This document shows, in pieces, positions 57,101 through 64,000 of a stretch of DNA of 64,000 nt. The translations under genes were made by a program, and so were the position numbers. Location of the stretch: NCBI GenBank assembly GCA_013399115.1, contig VXAA01000859.1:468430-532429 (forward strand), read 5' to 3'. The notes under the pieces are model-generated. The model was not told the DNA's origin, ran no database searches, and worked only from the letters and a program-made list of their open reading frames with translations. Every line of letters starts with the position of its first letter. Position 1 is the stretch's first letter. Source of the stretch: Anseranas semipalmata. Its lineage: Eukaryota > Chordata > Aves > Anseriformes > Anseranatidae.

Positions 57101-58470
57101 TCTATCTAGAGTAGGGAGATGACACAGAGACAACTCCCTTCCCCACCCACAGTTAGAAAACTAAAAGTAAAATCAAATGACAGTCCAATTGAAAGAGATA
57201 CACTGAAGAAGAAGAAGAAGAAAAAAAAACATAGGAGAAAGCAGCTTGGGAGGGAGGTCTAGGCATCCATTTAGTACATACAATATTCTGGGGCATCACA
57301 GCATGTATAGGAGTAAGTTCTGTCCAGCTTAAACTGAAACCAATGAAAATCATTTTCAAGCAAATGCACGTGTCCTATTTAGACTAAAGAAACCATACCC
57401 CTTCAAACTGAAGATCCTGGGTAGATTAGATTTCTCTTAATTCTGCCATAAACATGAAAGAAAATGGATTTGCCATTAATACAAAGATAAAAGTAAAGCA
57501 GCATGATAGATCATCCATTAACAATACAAGTATGGCTAATTCTTCCTGACAGTGAAATGACTGTCTATTTATTTATTCTATTTATTTATTCATTTTTAAT
57601 AAGTACTTAGACTTTGCATACTGTGCCTATTTTAGCTCAGACATCCTAGGTTTGAGTACCAGCAAGTTTTTATAAAGATCAGAAGGCCTTAAATATAATG
57701 TACTAACGTGAGAAAGAGGAAGGGCAACTGAAGTATTTTAGCACAGAAGAGAGGAAAAAAAGAAAAGGAAAATAGAGACTTTACAATCTCTTTGACTGAC
57801 AAAGAATAGTTTAAGATGTAGTGAACTACTGTAATTAATTTGAAACAATAACGAGAAGGAGCAAGCTGTCGCACATTTCACAGAGAATCACAAGCACAGA
57901 ATTAATATCGCACTTTATTCTGTTATTCCAACTGGTGGACTACTGGGCTGGCTTGGGCTTTGCCTTTTTTCAGAACTGCATTTTTGGTGTGCAGGGTCGT
58001 ACTGCATTCTCTAGCAAACAACAACTTTGATTTATTCATGTAAACATCAGAAATGCGTTGGCAAACACTGCCATATGGAAGAAACAGAGATATAATAGAC
58101 TTTCTGTTTGCTTTAGAAAGTTGACATCTGTGGATAGCATCATCTAAGTTACGATTCAATAACTTTTCATCTTTTGGTCATTTGCACTTATCAATCCAAT
58201 CCCAATTTAGTTTGACAACGCATAAAGCTCTGGGAGGGGGACAACAGAGAAGGAACAATCCTTCAGAAACTTAAAATAGGAACATACTTGAATATCCTTC
58301 CCCTTCACATCATAAATTTAAAGAACGAGGAAACTCACATCTGTTCTAACTTAGCCTTAGAGCTTAAAAAGCAAGGAAAAAGTATTAGGGTTATTCGTAT
58401 CTCGTTCGCATTCCGGCAAAGGCTTGCGGAGCCGGACCCGGCGGCACCGCTCACCTCGGCCCCGCCAACT
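72..58470 (-). CDS. RET: RET receptor tyrosine kinase gene, 5' part (end of exon 1 to exon 8); 3' part outside window
   Basis: RET is a single-pass plasma-membrane receptor tyrosine kinase. It signals for GDNF-family ligands presented by GFRalpha co-receptors and is needed for enteric neurons, kidney and sympathetic development (established knowledge). The coding sequence, minus strand, joins 58470..58455 (partial exon 1, inferred), 13428..13177, 11529..11236, 10778..10537, 8193..7992, 7540..7341, 1523..1265 and 197..72. Exons 2-8 total 1,575 bases, or 525 codons, with no stop and GT-AG junctions throughout. Junction phases are 1 (after exons 1, 2, 3, 5, 7 and 8) or 0 (after 4 and 6), as in human RET. 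The encoded part is cadherin-like domains 1-4 plus the start of the cysteine-rich domain. The remaining cysteine-rich, transmembrane and kinase exons lie left of base 1. Intron 1 is about 45 kb. Recognition is from direct protein similarity to human RET recalled from memory; the family assignment is secure. Confidence 0.96.
198..1264 (-). other. RET: RET intron 7
   Basis: This is 1,067 bases between exons 7 and 8. It contains an AT dinucleotide tract at about 998-1019 and otherwise unremarkable AT-rich sequence. Short open frames at 548-846 have no splice context or recognised similarity. Confidence 0.9.
1265..1523 (-). CDS. RET: RET exon 7: cadherin-like domain 4
   Basis: The acceptor is gtttgagcctag before base 1523 and the donor is GGAACTC|gtaagt after base 1265. 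The 259 bases equal human exon 7, entering in phase 0 and leaving in phase 1. The product starts [20 protein letters not shown] and continues through [20 protein letters not shown] to LLTIVLEGT. Cysteines matching human C426, C430, C449 and C478 are all present. Sequons are NIT, NVS and NDS; only the last is at the same position as a human one (N468), while NVS sits three residues before the equivalent human N448 site. The polypyrimidine tract is modest. A second AG lies four bases inside the exon (TAG|ATAG), and using it would shift the frame. Confidence 0.97.
1701..2790 (-). mobile_element. CR1 LINE, 5'-truncated and decayed
   Basis: This is a non-LTR retrotransposon fragment on the minus strand inside RET intron 6. 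The 3' end, at about 1701, carries the ATGATTCTATGA-type terminal repeat typical of CR1. Minus-strand translation gives the reverse transcriptase core: the [20 protein letters not shown] block, then FADDTKL, which contains the catalytic Asp-Asp pair (about 2550-2700). After a frame change near 2510-2550 the C-terminal part follows ([34 protein letters not shown]). A stop occurs near 2096, followed by a last segment ([26 protein letters not shown]). Missing 5' sequence, the frameshift and the stop make it inactive. The right boundary is approximate (2770-2790). Confidence 0.93.
2790..2831. repeat. Short tandem duplication at the CR1 truncation edge
   Basis: An 18-base unit beginning ccttcaaaagtgatttat (2790) recurs at 2814 with one mismatch, a period of 24 bases. 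It lies exactly where CR1 similarity ends. Confidence 0.6.
5803..5872. repeat. A/C-rich simple repeat (CAAAA-like)
   Basis: Irregular caaaa/caaac repeats in intron 6 with no coding content. They could be a decayed A-tail, but no retrocopy is visible next to them. Confidence 0.7.
6395..6645. promoter_or_regulatory. TAAT-dense block in RET intron 6
   Basis: About ten TAAT/ATTA cores fall within 250 bases (cattaattat, cttattaatg, gattaatgtc, cattattaatgg, gtgattaaac, cattaattac, gccattatc, gccattaac). The density and non-repetitive texture resemble a homeodomain-bound conserved element. Function is inferred. Confidence 0.3.
7341..7540 (-). CDS. RET: RET exon 6: end of cadherin-like domain 3 and linker to domain 4
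   Basis: The acceptor is ttttcttttgcag before base 7540 and the donor is GCACAA|gtaaga after base 7341. The 200 bases equal human exon 6; phase is 1 in and 0 out. The product runs [40 protein letters not shown], then [15 protein letters not shown] and AERFAQ. The VLVND and LHFNVS-LPVS blocks are near identical to human RET. Sequons are NKS, NDT, NVS and NTS. NDT and NVS match human N377 and N394, NKS is displaced two residues from human N361, the human N367 site is gone, and NTS is new. The exon completes the third cadherin-like domain. Confidence 0.97.
7541..7991 (-). other. RET: RET intron 5
   Basis: A 451-base intron with a strong acceptor tract (tcttttcttttgcag). Nothing else recognisable. 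Confidence 0.93.
7992..8193 (-). CDS. RET: RET exon 5: cadherin-like domain 3
   Basis: The acceptor is atttccttccag before base 8193 and the donor is GAGTACA|gtaagg after base 7992. The exon has 202 bases against 196 in human, two residues longer, with the same phases (0 in, 1 out). The product is [20 protein letters not shown], a YTGTII strand, then [14 protein letters not shown] and [14 protein letters not shown]. The DAD triplet matches human D300 and D302, calcium ligands between cadherin-like domains 2 and 3. TFRVEH is identical to human. The two extra residues fall in the loop around [10 protein letters not shown]. The sequon NGS matches human N343. NET lies about ten residues before the human N336 site, which is lost here. 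Confidence 0.96.
8194..10536 (-). other. RET: RET intron 4
   Basis: A 2,343-base intron containing caaaa repeats (about 8670-8702) and an AT-rich perfect inverted repeat (9124-9160). I recognise no exon or mobile element in it. The open frame at 9778-9993 on the plus strand has no supporting context. Confidence 0.92.
9124..9160. repeat. 14-bp perfect inverted repeat, AT-only
   Basis: The arm attttattttatat (9124-9137) is perfectly complementary to atataaaataaaat (9147-9160) around a 9-base loop. It could form a cruciform or an RNA hairpin in intron 4, but AT-only sequence also produces such structures by drift. Confidence 0.75.
10537..10778 (-). CDS. RET: RET exon 4: cadherin-like domain 2 and the calcium-binding linker
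   Basis: The acceptor is gtgtttttcag before base 10778 and the donor is AGAAAAGAG|gtaatg after base 10537. The 242 bases equal human exon 4; phase is 1 in and 0 out. The product begins (A)[13 protein letters not shown], continues [17 protein letters not shown], then [17 protein letters not shown] and [15 protein letters not shown] matches the human D264/D266/D267 calcium ligands and [10 protein letters not shown] is the conserved domain 2 calcium strand. Cys243 is kept. Human C216 is replaced by tyrosine in FRYNE. Sequons NTT and NGT have no equivalent in human RET. Confidence 0.97.
10779..11235 (-). other. RET: RET intron 3
   Basis: A 457-base intron with no recognisable repeat or additional exon. 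Confidence 0.93.
11236..11529 (-). CDS. RET: RET exon 3: end of cadherin-like domain 1 and most of domain 2
   Basis: The acceptor is tgttttttctgaag before base 11529 and the donor is CTGGCAG|gtaaaa after base 11236. The exon has 294 bases against 288 in human, two residues longer, with phase 1 at both ends. The product is (S)[17 protein letters not shown], then [56 protein letters not shown] and [13 protein letters not shown]. The [10 protein letters not shown] segment carries the calcium residues equal to human E178/N179. Cysteines equal to human C137, C157, C166 and C197 are present, but C142 is arginine. Sequons NAT and NLS match human N151 and N199. The exon start was chosen at ag|CTGTAGG because it restores the split serine codon and the SV motif; the alternative AG five bases downstream would shift the frame. 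Confidence 0.95.
11530..13176 (-). other. RET: RET intron 2
   Basis: A 1,647-base intron without recognisable elements. Open frames at 12282-12479 and 12555-12737 are not supported. Confidence 0.92.
13177..13428 (-). CDS. RET: RET exon 2: start of mature protein, cadherin-like domain 1
   Basis: The acceptor is tgccttcctttgcag before base 13428 and the donor is ATGCTGT|gtaagt after base 13177. The exon has 252 bases against 264 in human, four residues shorter, with phase 1 at both ends. A G carried over from exon 1 makes an Ala codon, giving (A)[18 protein letters not shown], then [50 protein letters not shown] and LDREDFNML. The GLYF start of the mature receptor and the AGTPLL-HALRD block are near identical to human. 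Human unpaired C87 is glutamine here, a cysteine sits at the human G69 position, and the human N98 sequon is lost (LSKS). An in-frame ATG upstream at 13489 reads through intron and is not the real start. Confidence 0.96.
16521..16539. repeat. Poly-A tract (19)
   Basis: An uninterrupted A19. No adjacent retrocopy or target-site duplication was recognised. Confidence 0.95.
20010..20300. promoter_or_regulatory. CpG-dense islet in RET intron 1
   Basis: About fourteen CpG dinucleotides in 290 bases stand out from AT-rich, CpG-poor surroundings (for example agcgccgctcgcttgtcggc at about 20170-20190). Overlapping open frames on both strands result from high GC and have no recognised product. It could be an enhancer, an alternative promoter or a decayed repeat. 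Confidence 0.35.
29367..29450. repeat. Imperfect tandem duplication, 42-bp period
   Basis: Two adjacent 42-base units both begin gacctcca. Each contains a gg-cata core and ends with (g/a)tccagaat...atgg. They are diverged from each other by roughly a quarter. Confidence 0.75.
31880..32100. promoter_or_regulatory. TAAT-rich block, possible conserved non-coding element
   Basis: Repeated homeodomain-type cores (gattaatg, gattaatc, caattag, ataattaattc, ggttaatc, ctaatgag) lie in otherwise non-repetitive sequence. The regulatory role is inference only. Confidence 0.25.
33390..33640. promoter_or_regulatory. TAAT/ATTA-rich block, possible conserved non-coding element
   Basis: The block contains catcattattt, aataatgataat, ggtaattt, gcattaacc, ttattattac and cttttattac within 250 bases of unique intronic sequence. 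The regulatory role is inference only. Confidence 0.2.
36130..36330. promoter_or_regulatory. CpG-dense islet in RET intron 1
   Basis: This islet has about a dozen CpGs in 200 bases (ctcgcacacagcgcc, cccgggccccgtggggcgct, cccgcgcc, gctgcgg). Its composition differs sharply from the flanks. Minus-strand open frames of 85 and 162 residues cross it, but I recognise neither. It is a candidate alternative promoter or enhancer. Confidence 0.35.
37809..37837. repeat. Poly-A followed by CA microsatellite
   Basis: A14 at 37809-37822 is followed by a (CA)7 tract to 37837. Confidence 0.9.
39030..39240. promoter_or_regulatory. CpG-enriched segment in RET intron 1
   Basis: About ten CpGs in 210 bases (ggcggagc, cctcgcgcag, ccccgcagtcagcgtg, ctgcgggtactgcgg). 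Overlapping open frames up to 169 residues exist on both strands without recognisable similarity. Confidence 0.25.
39547..39547. other. Single ambiguous base after a poly-A run
   Basis: One N directly follows an A run at the end of line aagacaaaa..., probably an unresolved homopolymer or join. Confidence 0.95.
41652..41677. other. Poly-C tract with an 11-base N gap
   Basis: C runs flank N at 41662-41672. The true length of this C/G homopolymer is unresolved. Confidence 0.95.
42811..43866 (-). mobile_element. CR1 LINE, 5'-truncated and decayed (second copy)
   Basis: The CR1 3' end begins near tttcacagaatatcctgagttgg (42811) with the family's usual hairpin-like arrangement (gttggaagggaccc...gagtccaactcc). 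Minus-strand translation near 43700-43860 gives [19 protein letters not shown], then an [11 protein letters not shown] block and VADDTKLG with the Asp-Asp pair. Downstream are [12 protein letters not shown] and [14 protein letters not shown]. The frame is broken repeatedly. It is more diverged from the canonical RT than the copy in intron 6, so probably a different or older subfamily. Inactive. Confidence 0.92.
44370..44730. promoter_or_regulatory. Possible conserved non-coding element
   Basis: Unique sequence with many short transcription-factor-like words (gctaatgtgcaatt, tttgtaatgaaa, cataattc, gaattagccattatc, gttaatgctattgg) and no repeat signature. The call is by texture only. Confidence 0.2.
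45019..45065. repeat. Tandem duplication, 28-bp period
   Basis: aatccttaccttacagatt at 45019 recurs at 45047 with one C/T difference. Confidence 0.8.
47055..47064. repeat. Poly-G tract (10)
   Basis: Ten consecutive G residues in AT-rich intron sequence. Confidence 0.9.
49869..49889. repeat. Poly-T tract (21)
   Basis: An uninterrupted T21; on the minus strand this is an A-tract within intron 1. No retrocopy was recognised next to it. Confidence 0.95.
57203..57229. repeat. GAA microsatellite running into poly-A
   Basis: Five GAA-type units (gaagaagaagaagaa) followed by an A run. Confidence 0.85.
58455..58470 (-). CDS. RET: RET exon 1, 3' end only (signal peptide end), inferred
   Basis: On the minus strand the 16 bases before a consensus donor read AGTTGGCGGGGCCGAG|gtgagc. 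Human RET exon 1 also ends one base into a codon within the last residues of the signal peptide. Joining the final G to exon 2 gives an Ala codon and the sequence WRGR-A-SFGLYF, in frame with the mature receptor start. The start codon and hydrophobic signal core would lie in the adjacent N run. The donor, phase and CpG-island setting support the call. No homologous residues are visible, so another donor in the gap, or the similar ggtgagc motif near 59,545, could be the real one. Confidence 0.5.
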
Positions 58471-59389
58471 NNNNNNNNNNNNNNNNNNNNNNNNNNNNNN
58501 NNNNNNNNNNNNNNNNNNNNNNNNNNNNNNNNNNNNNNNNNNNNNNNNNNNNNNNNNNNNNNNNNNNNNNNNNNNNNNNNNNNNNNNNNNNNNNNNNNNN
58601 NNNNNNNNNNNNNNNNNNNNNNNNNNNNNNNNNNNNNNNNNNNNNNNNNNNNNNNNNNNNNNNNNNNNNNNNNNNNNNNNNNNNNNNNNNNNNNNNNNNN
58701 NNNNNNNNNNNNNNNNNNNNNNNNNNNNNNNNNNNNNNNNNNNNNNNNNNNNNNNNNNNNNNNNNNNNNNNNNNNNNNNNNNNNNNNNNNNNNNNNNNNN
58801 NNNNNNNNNNNNNNNNNNNNNNNNNNNNNNNNNNNNNNNNNNNNNNNNNNNNNNNNNNNNNNNNNNNNNNNNNNNNNNNNNNNNNNNNNNNNNNNNNNNN
58901 NNNNNNNNNNNNNNNNNNNNNNNNNNNNNNNNNNNNNNNNNNNNNNNNNNNNNNNNNNNNNNNNNNNNNNNNNNNNNNNNNNNNNNNNNNNNNNNNNNNN
59001 NNNNNNNNNNNNNNNNNNNNNNNNNNNNNNNNNNNNNNNNNNNNNNNNNNNNNNNNNNNNNNNNNNNNNNNNNNNNNNNNNNNNNNNNNNNNNNNNNNNN
59101 NNNNNNNNNNNNNNNNNNNNNNNNNNNNNNNNNNNNNNNNNNNNNNNNNNNNNNNNNNNNNNNNNNNNNNNNNNNNNNNNNNNNNNNNNNNNNNNNNNNN
59201 NNNNNNNNNNNNNNNNNNNNNNNNNNNNNNNNNNNNNNNNNNNNNNNNNNNNNNNNNNNNNNNNNNNNNNNNNNNNNNNNNNNNNNNNNNNNNNNNNNNN
59301 NNNNNNNNNNNNNNNNNNNNNNNNNNNNNNNNNNNNNNNNNNNNNNNNNNNNNNNNNNNNNNNNNNNNNNNNNNNNNNNNNNNNNNNNN
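58471..59389. other. Assembly gap (919 N)
   Basis: A run of N inside the CpG island. GC-rich first exons are often missing from bird assemblies. The gap size may be an estimate. Confidence 0.99.
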
Positions 59390-60947
59390 GTGCCCCCCTC
59401 GGGAAGCGCCGGGACAAGGCGGGCGCAGCCTCGCATCCCCCGCGGCCACCGCGCCCCGGCAGCGGCCCCCGCCCGCCCGCAGGGACCCGCCGGGAGCAGC
59501 GCCGGAGGGGCCGCATCGACCTGCAAAAAAAAAAGCCGGCCCCGCTCACCGCCTCTCCCCCCCGGGCACTGCAACCTGCCGGGAACGCGTTTTCTTCCCC
59601 ACTCCCCAGGCTGGCGTTGCCTTGCCACAGTCGCGCTGCGCTGGAGATGCGGACGGCAGCAGTCAAACCCCGAGCGGCAGCCAACGCTCCGATCTTGCCC
59701 TGCCTTCGCACTTTGAAACGCCCAAGCAGGACCAAGGCGACACGCACAGTGAATGGTACTCAGCATAAACTGTAATTTCACCTAGCAAGAGCTGCTATCG
59801 ATTACTTTACCGACAAATCAAATACGAAATACTCCCTCTTCTTAGCCTAGTAAGGTCTTCACTTAAAATACCCCAAATTAACGGGCAAAATATAAGAAAT
59901 GACCCTGTAGAACTGGTAAAAGAAATAAACCTATTTTAACTTTCCTGTACGTCATCAAACGTTCCCATGCTCTTCATCATCTTTGGGAAAACAACAACCC
60001 AAGTGCAAGCACACAAAAGGGTAAGAATGAATTTGAGATGAATACTAGTGAGCACCATAAATTAATTGCATTTGAAGCTGCCTGGCAGAGAGTAGAAATT
60101 AAACTTCTAAACACTTACCCACGTGCAAAAGTGTTTGTGGGGCTTTCACAGATGTCTGATAGAGGGACCTGAGAAGCATTTTTGGGATGTCTCCATAAGC
60201 CAAGGGAAAGGCTATAGCAAAGAAAGCAACATATAAAACATTAACATTAAATCAATGCTTTGTGGAGAAATGTCTTACGTTTAGTTGAGCTTTATCTTAA
60301 ATCATATTTAAAAGCTCGCACTGTATACAAATCAATATTGATGCCATCTAAAACACACCACTATCATCTGCACTGATAAATGCCAGTTTCCATCCAGGAC
60401 AAAGTGACTTCTTGGAAGAATTTCAAGGACTTCCAATCTCTTCTGGCATCTCAGCAACTGAAGCCAAAGCTGTACTCTTCTGCCAACTTCAGGCTCTGCT
60501 CCAGCACATTAAGACTGGTTTTAGATGCCATCGTGTTCGTCATACAAGGAGCAGAAGTAAGGTCACCACAATAATTTTTTCATTTGATTTCCAGGCTTTT
60601 AAATTAAGCAGATTTATACGTTTTCAGAGGATCGTAGCTTACACACAGCACATATGGGAACAGGTTGCCAACTTGGATGAGAAAGGGACTAAATATTAGT
60701 GTCTTCATCATTCCAGCTAGCATGACTATCACTCTAGCATTAATGTAGTCACCGTCCTTGATGGAGCTCTTCTGCTTTATGGTCTCCAGTACCCTGGCAA
60801 GTCTTCACCACGGAAAAGTGATGGTGTATGGAGGAAGCGCAGTTTGACCTGAAAATACAGCCTTACCATACAAAATACGGCAAGACAAACAAACCGACAA
60901 ACAAAAGACAAAATAATGGAGGAATTTTTCACCCAAAATTCAAACTT

Positions 60948-60971
60948 GGGGGGGGGGGGGGGGGGGGGGGG
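60948..60971. repeat. Poly-G tract (24)
   Basis: Twenty-four consecutive G residues followed by aggtc. This is very long for a G homopolymer, and its true length is uncertain. Confidence 0.9.
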
Positions 60972-60982
60972 AGGTCAAAAAA

Positions 60983-61003
60983 CTTTTCTTTTCAAAAGAA
61001 AAG
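60983..61003. repeat. 10-bp palindrome beside the poly-G tract
   Basis: cttttctttt and aaaagaaaag are perfect complements separated by one base. Confidence 0.85.
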
Positions 61004-61053
61004 AAAAGTCAACTATAAAAAAAAAAAAAGAAAAGAAAAGTCAACTATAAAAN
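60998..61053. repeat. 22-bp direct repeat ending at a single N
   Basis: gaaaagaaaagtcaactataaa occurs at 60998-61019 and identically at 61030-61051, and the second copy runs into N at 61053. This looks like duplicated contig ends. Confidence 0.9.
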
Positions 61054-63229
61054 CAATACAGACTGAAGCATCTATCCTTGACTTTACTAGAGGAATACAA
61101 GCCTCTGTCAACACCCTCTTTTCAGCAGCAAATTTCTGCTCAGATATGCATAAAATGCATGTTCACATCATTCACCTGATTTTGTTGCCTGAAGGCCTTT
61201 TGAAAACTGAAATCAAAATCAGCGCTACTAAATGGAGAATAAAAAGCTAGGTGTCCTTAACTCTCCAGACAAGCTCAAGCTTTATAATGACACCTCCCAT
61301 CACTCCTAGCAAAAATACTTTGGAAATAAATTGACACTTTCCTGCAGGCTGGTGCAATCGTGAGACTATAACTCACAGTCATTTATTTCTGCTTTGCTTT
61401 GAGTCATTCATTTGGCTCAGCGGACTGAGCTATTAAATTATTGTATTTTTTCTTCTATAAAGGCACCCTGAGATGTCTTGATATGATAACGCTTCCTGAA
61501 ACTGATGCTAATTTGTTACTGTTTCATGGTTTCATCAGAAACCCTAGGTCATGCTCAGTTAGCATCAAGACAGGACACCTGAGGACTGCTACACCTTTCT
61601 GTGCTTTCCAAACAGTCACACATGAACACAAACATTTTCATAGAAGAAACTCCTCCTAGAACATTGTGACTGACATCTGATTTTTGATCATTTCAGGGCT
61701 TAAACAATTTTTCCCCCACATTATAAGGTCAGTTGTTCTAGAGTCTCAGAATCTGAAGTGCTGCTGTTGACCACTTTAGGAAAACGTTTAAAAATTATTT
61801 TTAAAAACTGCTTATTAACACTTAACTCTACTTTGTGATCAAATCATCACATTACAGCTGGGATGGCACTGAACAGATACGCTTCCTGAGGTAGGTCTAA
61901 TGGTAAAGGGACAGATCAAATTTTGATCCTGACAGTCACAAAGGATTTATCTGCATGCTACATGACATACTTAATTCAAGTTATTTACATGTTTTTCCAC
62001 AATACATGGGCTTCATTTTCATAACATTTTGTCTGCTCCTTTCTTCCCTGCTTATTAAATATAGCTAACATTTAAACTGCCCAGCAATCCATACCACCTC
62101 CTAGATTTTTACCCATCTGAGATCTGGAAGAGCTAAGAGCAGCAGTTCTCCTGCAGTGCTCACCCAGAAGTGCTATTAAATGTTCAGAAAGCCTTGTTAC
62201 CACGAGAAAGCAGCAAACCCATGCTGAGGGATGTCTCCATCACAGCACCTGGAGAAAGCAAACAAGAAGATATTTCTTTCCCTTTAGGAGCAAATAAATC
62301 TTTCTTGTACAGAAGTAACGCCACCAACCGTCCTGATCACAAAAAGTTTAAAGCAAGAGCTCCACATCGTCCAACACATCAATTTCATGGCAAAACAGGA
62401 TTCTTGTAGAAACACTGACATGGGACTGGCAGAAGTAGAGATGTTGTTTGAGGGAAAGCAGAACAGCATATCATAAGGAACTAGGGATATCATATCATAT
62501 CACTAGGAAGAATCAAAATACTTTAGAGACCTGACAAAGCTATCCCTCTTGTGAGCTGGCTGCCACATGAACTGCTTTCATCAGACCCCACTGCTAGTTC
62601 TTAACAGTAACGTATCTTAAGTTCCTCCAAAAAAAAGGTAGTTTGAGTCACTGTAAATATAATATAGAGCTTTTGAAAAAACATTCATCTGTGACAATGC
62701 CTGATTTCTGGCCATCAGATTGTTTCATTGAAAGCATAAACTTAAGTATCAAAAACATCATGAAATAATAAATCATGGTCATCTGTTTTCTTGGGCAAAA
62801 CAGATCACGTTGTCTGATGCCATCAGCAGTCAGTAATAACATAATTCTTGCATCATTGATTTATGTGAAACTTTCACCTTCTTGACTGTACTGCTTCAGG
62901 TTTATGTGAATGCTTGAACTTTTCCATGCAAAGGTGAAACAAGTTCTTCCAATACCTGGGAACAACAGGTGTCTTCATATTTCATTTCCTTGAAGAAGCT
63001 CATGTTGTCTTGCACCTGCCTGGTTACTTTAGCCCTGAAAATTGACAGAATACTCTAGTTCAGTTTTTGTATCATTGTTCTAAGATCAGTCCTGGGAGTG
63101 CCATGAATACTACTTATTATATCAACTAAGAGGCATATGCGCATGTGTTCATGGTGATGCACGGTGACACTTAAACATTGTACTTTCTGCACAGGTTTCA
63201 AAACTCAGATTCAAATCCCAATCTGAATT

Positions 63230-63480
63230 TTGTATACTGTTGTGGACGAGTGGGATTACAGAAGCGTGATTAAAACTGGATGTAAACCTCTCGCAGTGAC
63301 AATGCACACCGCTCCACGCAAGAGAGCCTGCAAGATTGCACGGCTGATGTGCACGTTGCAGGGCATCCGGCGGAACTCTGCCGCAGCTGCCAATCCATTG
63401 CCACAGGAATATCCCCTGGCTAGCATCAGGGAGAGCAACAGGGCTGATGAGTCATGATCGTCTCATTTGCACGGACAGCC
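63230..63480. promoter_or_regulatory. CpG-enriched segment upstream of RET with an AP-1 site
   Basis: About fourteen CpGs in 250 bases and a perfect TGAGTCA at 63448-63454. It lies roughly 4 kb upstream of the CpG island. Two short open frames on opposite strands cross it without recognisable similarity. It is a possible distal regulatory element or the edge of another transcription unit. Confidence 0.3.
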
Positions 63481-64000
63481 CTTCTTGCTTGTAACCACAC
63501 TATAACACAATCCCAACAGTTGTAACCCACAAGCACCTTAGCATTGAAGCTCAACATTTATTTCATTACTCATGAGGCATAAATTTCCCTGAGGTATTAA
63601 CAGGCATCAGTATGATAAATCTCTGAACATCAGTACGAGCAGTAAAGTTCTTCTGAACTTTGAAGACCGGATTTTTCTAGCTTTTAAACAAACATTTTGA
63701 ATCTGCCTGGAAACATTATGAACACGCACAAGAACATTCACACATCCCCCATCAGAATTTGAATGGTAGGGGGTAGATGTTTTTCCAGAAGTTACAGTAC
63801 AACTAGTAAGAGAAATATATTGAAACTGACAGCTGATAAATTAAAACCAGCTAACAAAATATAAAACATCCTTTGTTGACTCTTCTCCATGTCCGTTTCC
63901 AGTAGATAATGCACTATTATGATCATAATGATAAAAAGGTTATTTTCATCCTTGTTTCTTAGCATTCAGTGTCAAATATAATAGCCCACCTGAGAGATGT

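Larger units (their letters stand above)
13429..58454 (-). other. RET: RET intron 1 (about 45 kb)
   Basis: This single intron fills most of the window if the exon 1 call is right. It is AT-rich and holds one CR1 copy, simple repeats, two small N runs, CpG-dense islets near 20.0, 36.2 and 39.1 kb, and several TAAT-dense blocks. In mammals intron 1 carries a RET enhancer whose variants affect Hirschsprung disease risk; I cannot align that element here. Homopolymers include T14 at 15367-15380, A19 at 16521-16539, A15 at 27233-27247 and T21 at 49869-49889. Outside the separately listed items, the stretches 13429-20000, 20600-36100, 39300-42800 and 43870-58400 show no supported exon or RNA gene. 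Confidence 0.75.
58420..59760 (-). promoter_or_regulatory. RET: CpG island with probable RET promoter and exon 1, mostly hidden in a gap
   Basis: Both visible edges (58,420-58,470 and 59,390-59,720) are very GC- and CpG-rich, unlike everything else in the window. On the minus strand the right edge carries two overlapping GGGCGG boxes (plus 59469-59474 and 59473-59478), typical Sp1 sites. The left edge ends in a splice donor. This fits a TATA-less CpG-island promoter for a developmental receptor gene. Open frames reported across the N run are artefacts of the gap. A divergent transcript on the plus strand is possible but unsupported. Confidence 0.7.
59761..63200. other. Upstream flank of RET, no gene recognised
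   Basis: AT-rich unique sequence without a supported coding exon or mobile element. It includes the poly-G and duplicated block near 60,950-61,053. Open frames here (for example 60412-60699 and 60828-61250) are short or composed of homopolymer translation. Confidence 0.7.

Noticed and set aside
58288..59781. Very long open frames (332-495 residues) on both strands
   Set aside because: They consist almost entirely of untranslated N; only short GC-rich edges are real sequence.
60828..61250. 140-residue frame with poly-Gly and Lys-rich segments
   Set aside because: It is a translation of the poly-G and GAAAA repeats and crosses an N.
1..64000. CRISPR arrays, bacterial operons, phage or integrated viral genes
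   Set aside because: There are no regularly spaced repeats, no dense co-oriented open frames and no recognisable viral domains. The window is vertebrate intronic and flanking DNA.

Overview
This window is avian nuclear DNA carrying the 5' half of the receptor tyrosine kinase gene RET on the minus strand. The avian call rests on two 5'-truncated CR1 (chicken repeat 1) LINEs and on a RET protein close to, but clearly different from, mammalian RET. I cannot name the species. No prokaryotic, plasmid or phage features are present.

Layout, in the direction of transcription (right to left): about 59,390-64,000 is upstream flank. A CpG-rich island at about 58,420-59,760 is interrupted by a 919-base run of N (58,471-59,389). 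The island holds the probable promoter and exon 1, of which only the last 16 bases and a splice donor are visible (58,455-58,470). Intron 1 is then about 45 kb (13,429-58,454). Exons 2 to 8 follow at 13,428-13,177, 11,529-11,236, 10,778-10,537, 8,193-7,992, 7,540-7,341, 1,523-1,265 and 197-72. All have GT-AG junctions, and phases match human RET. Exons 4, 6, 7 and 8 have exactly the human lengths as I remember them (242, 200, 259, 126). Exons 9 onward (rest of the cysteine-rich domain, transmembrane segment, kinase) lie beyond the left edge.

The seven complete exons encode about 525 residues: the four cadherin-like domains and the start of the cysteine-rich domain. This is the ectodomain part that binds calcium and the GDNF-family ligand/GFRalpha complex. 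The calcium-site motifs are intact and no reading-frame break is seen. Relative to human RET, the two unpaired cysteines C87 and C216 are absent, one disulfide partner (C142) is replaced while a new cysteine appears at position 69, and many N-glycosylation sequons have moved.

The rest is intron or flank: two decayed CR1 copies (about 1,701-2,790 and 42,811-43,866, both minus strand), simple repeats, several CpG-dense islets, and AT-rich blocks crowded with TAAT cores that could be regulatory. I found no second protein-coding gene, tRNA, rRNA or CRISPR array that I can support. I see no evidence of a previously undescribed system. The most useful observations are the RET cysteine and glycosylation changes, the exon 1 gap, candidate regulatory blocks, and local assembly problems.
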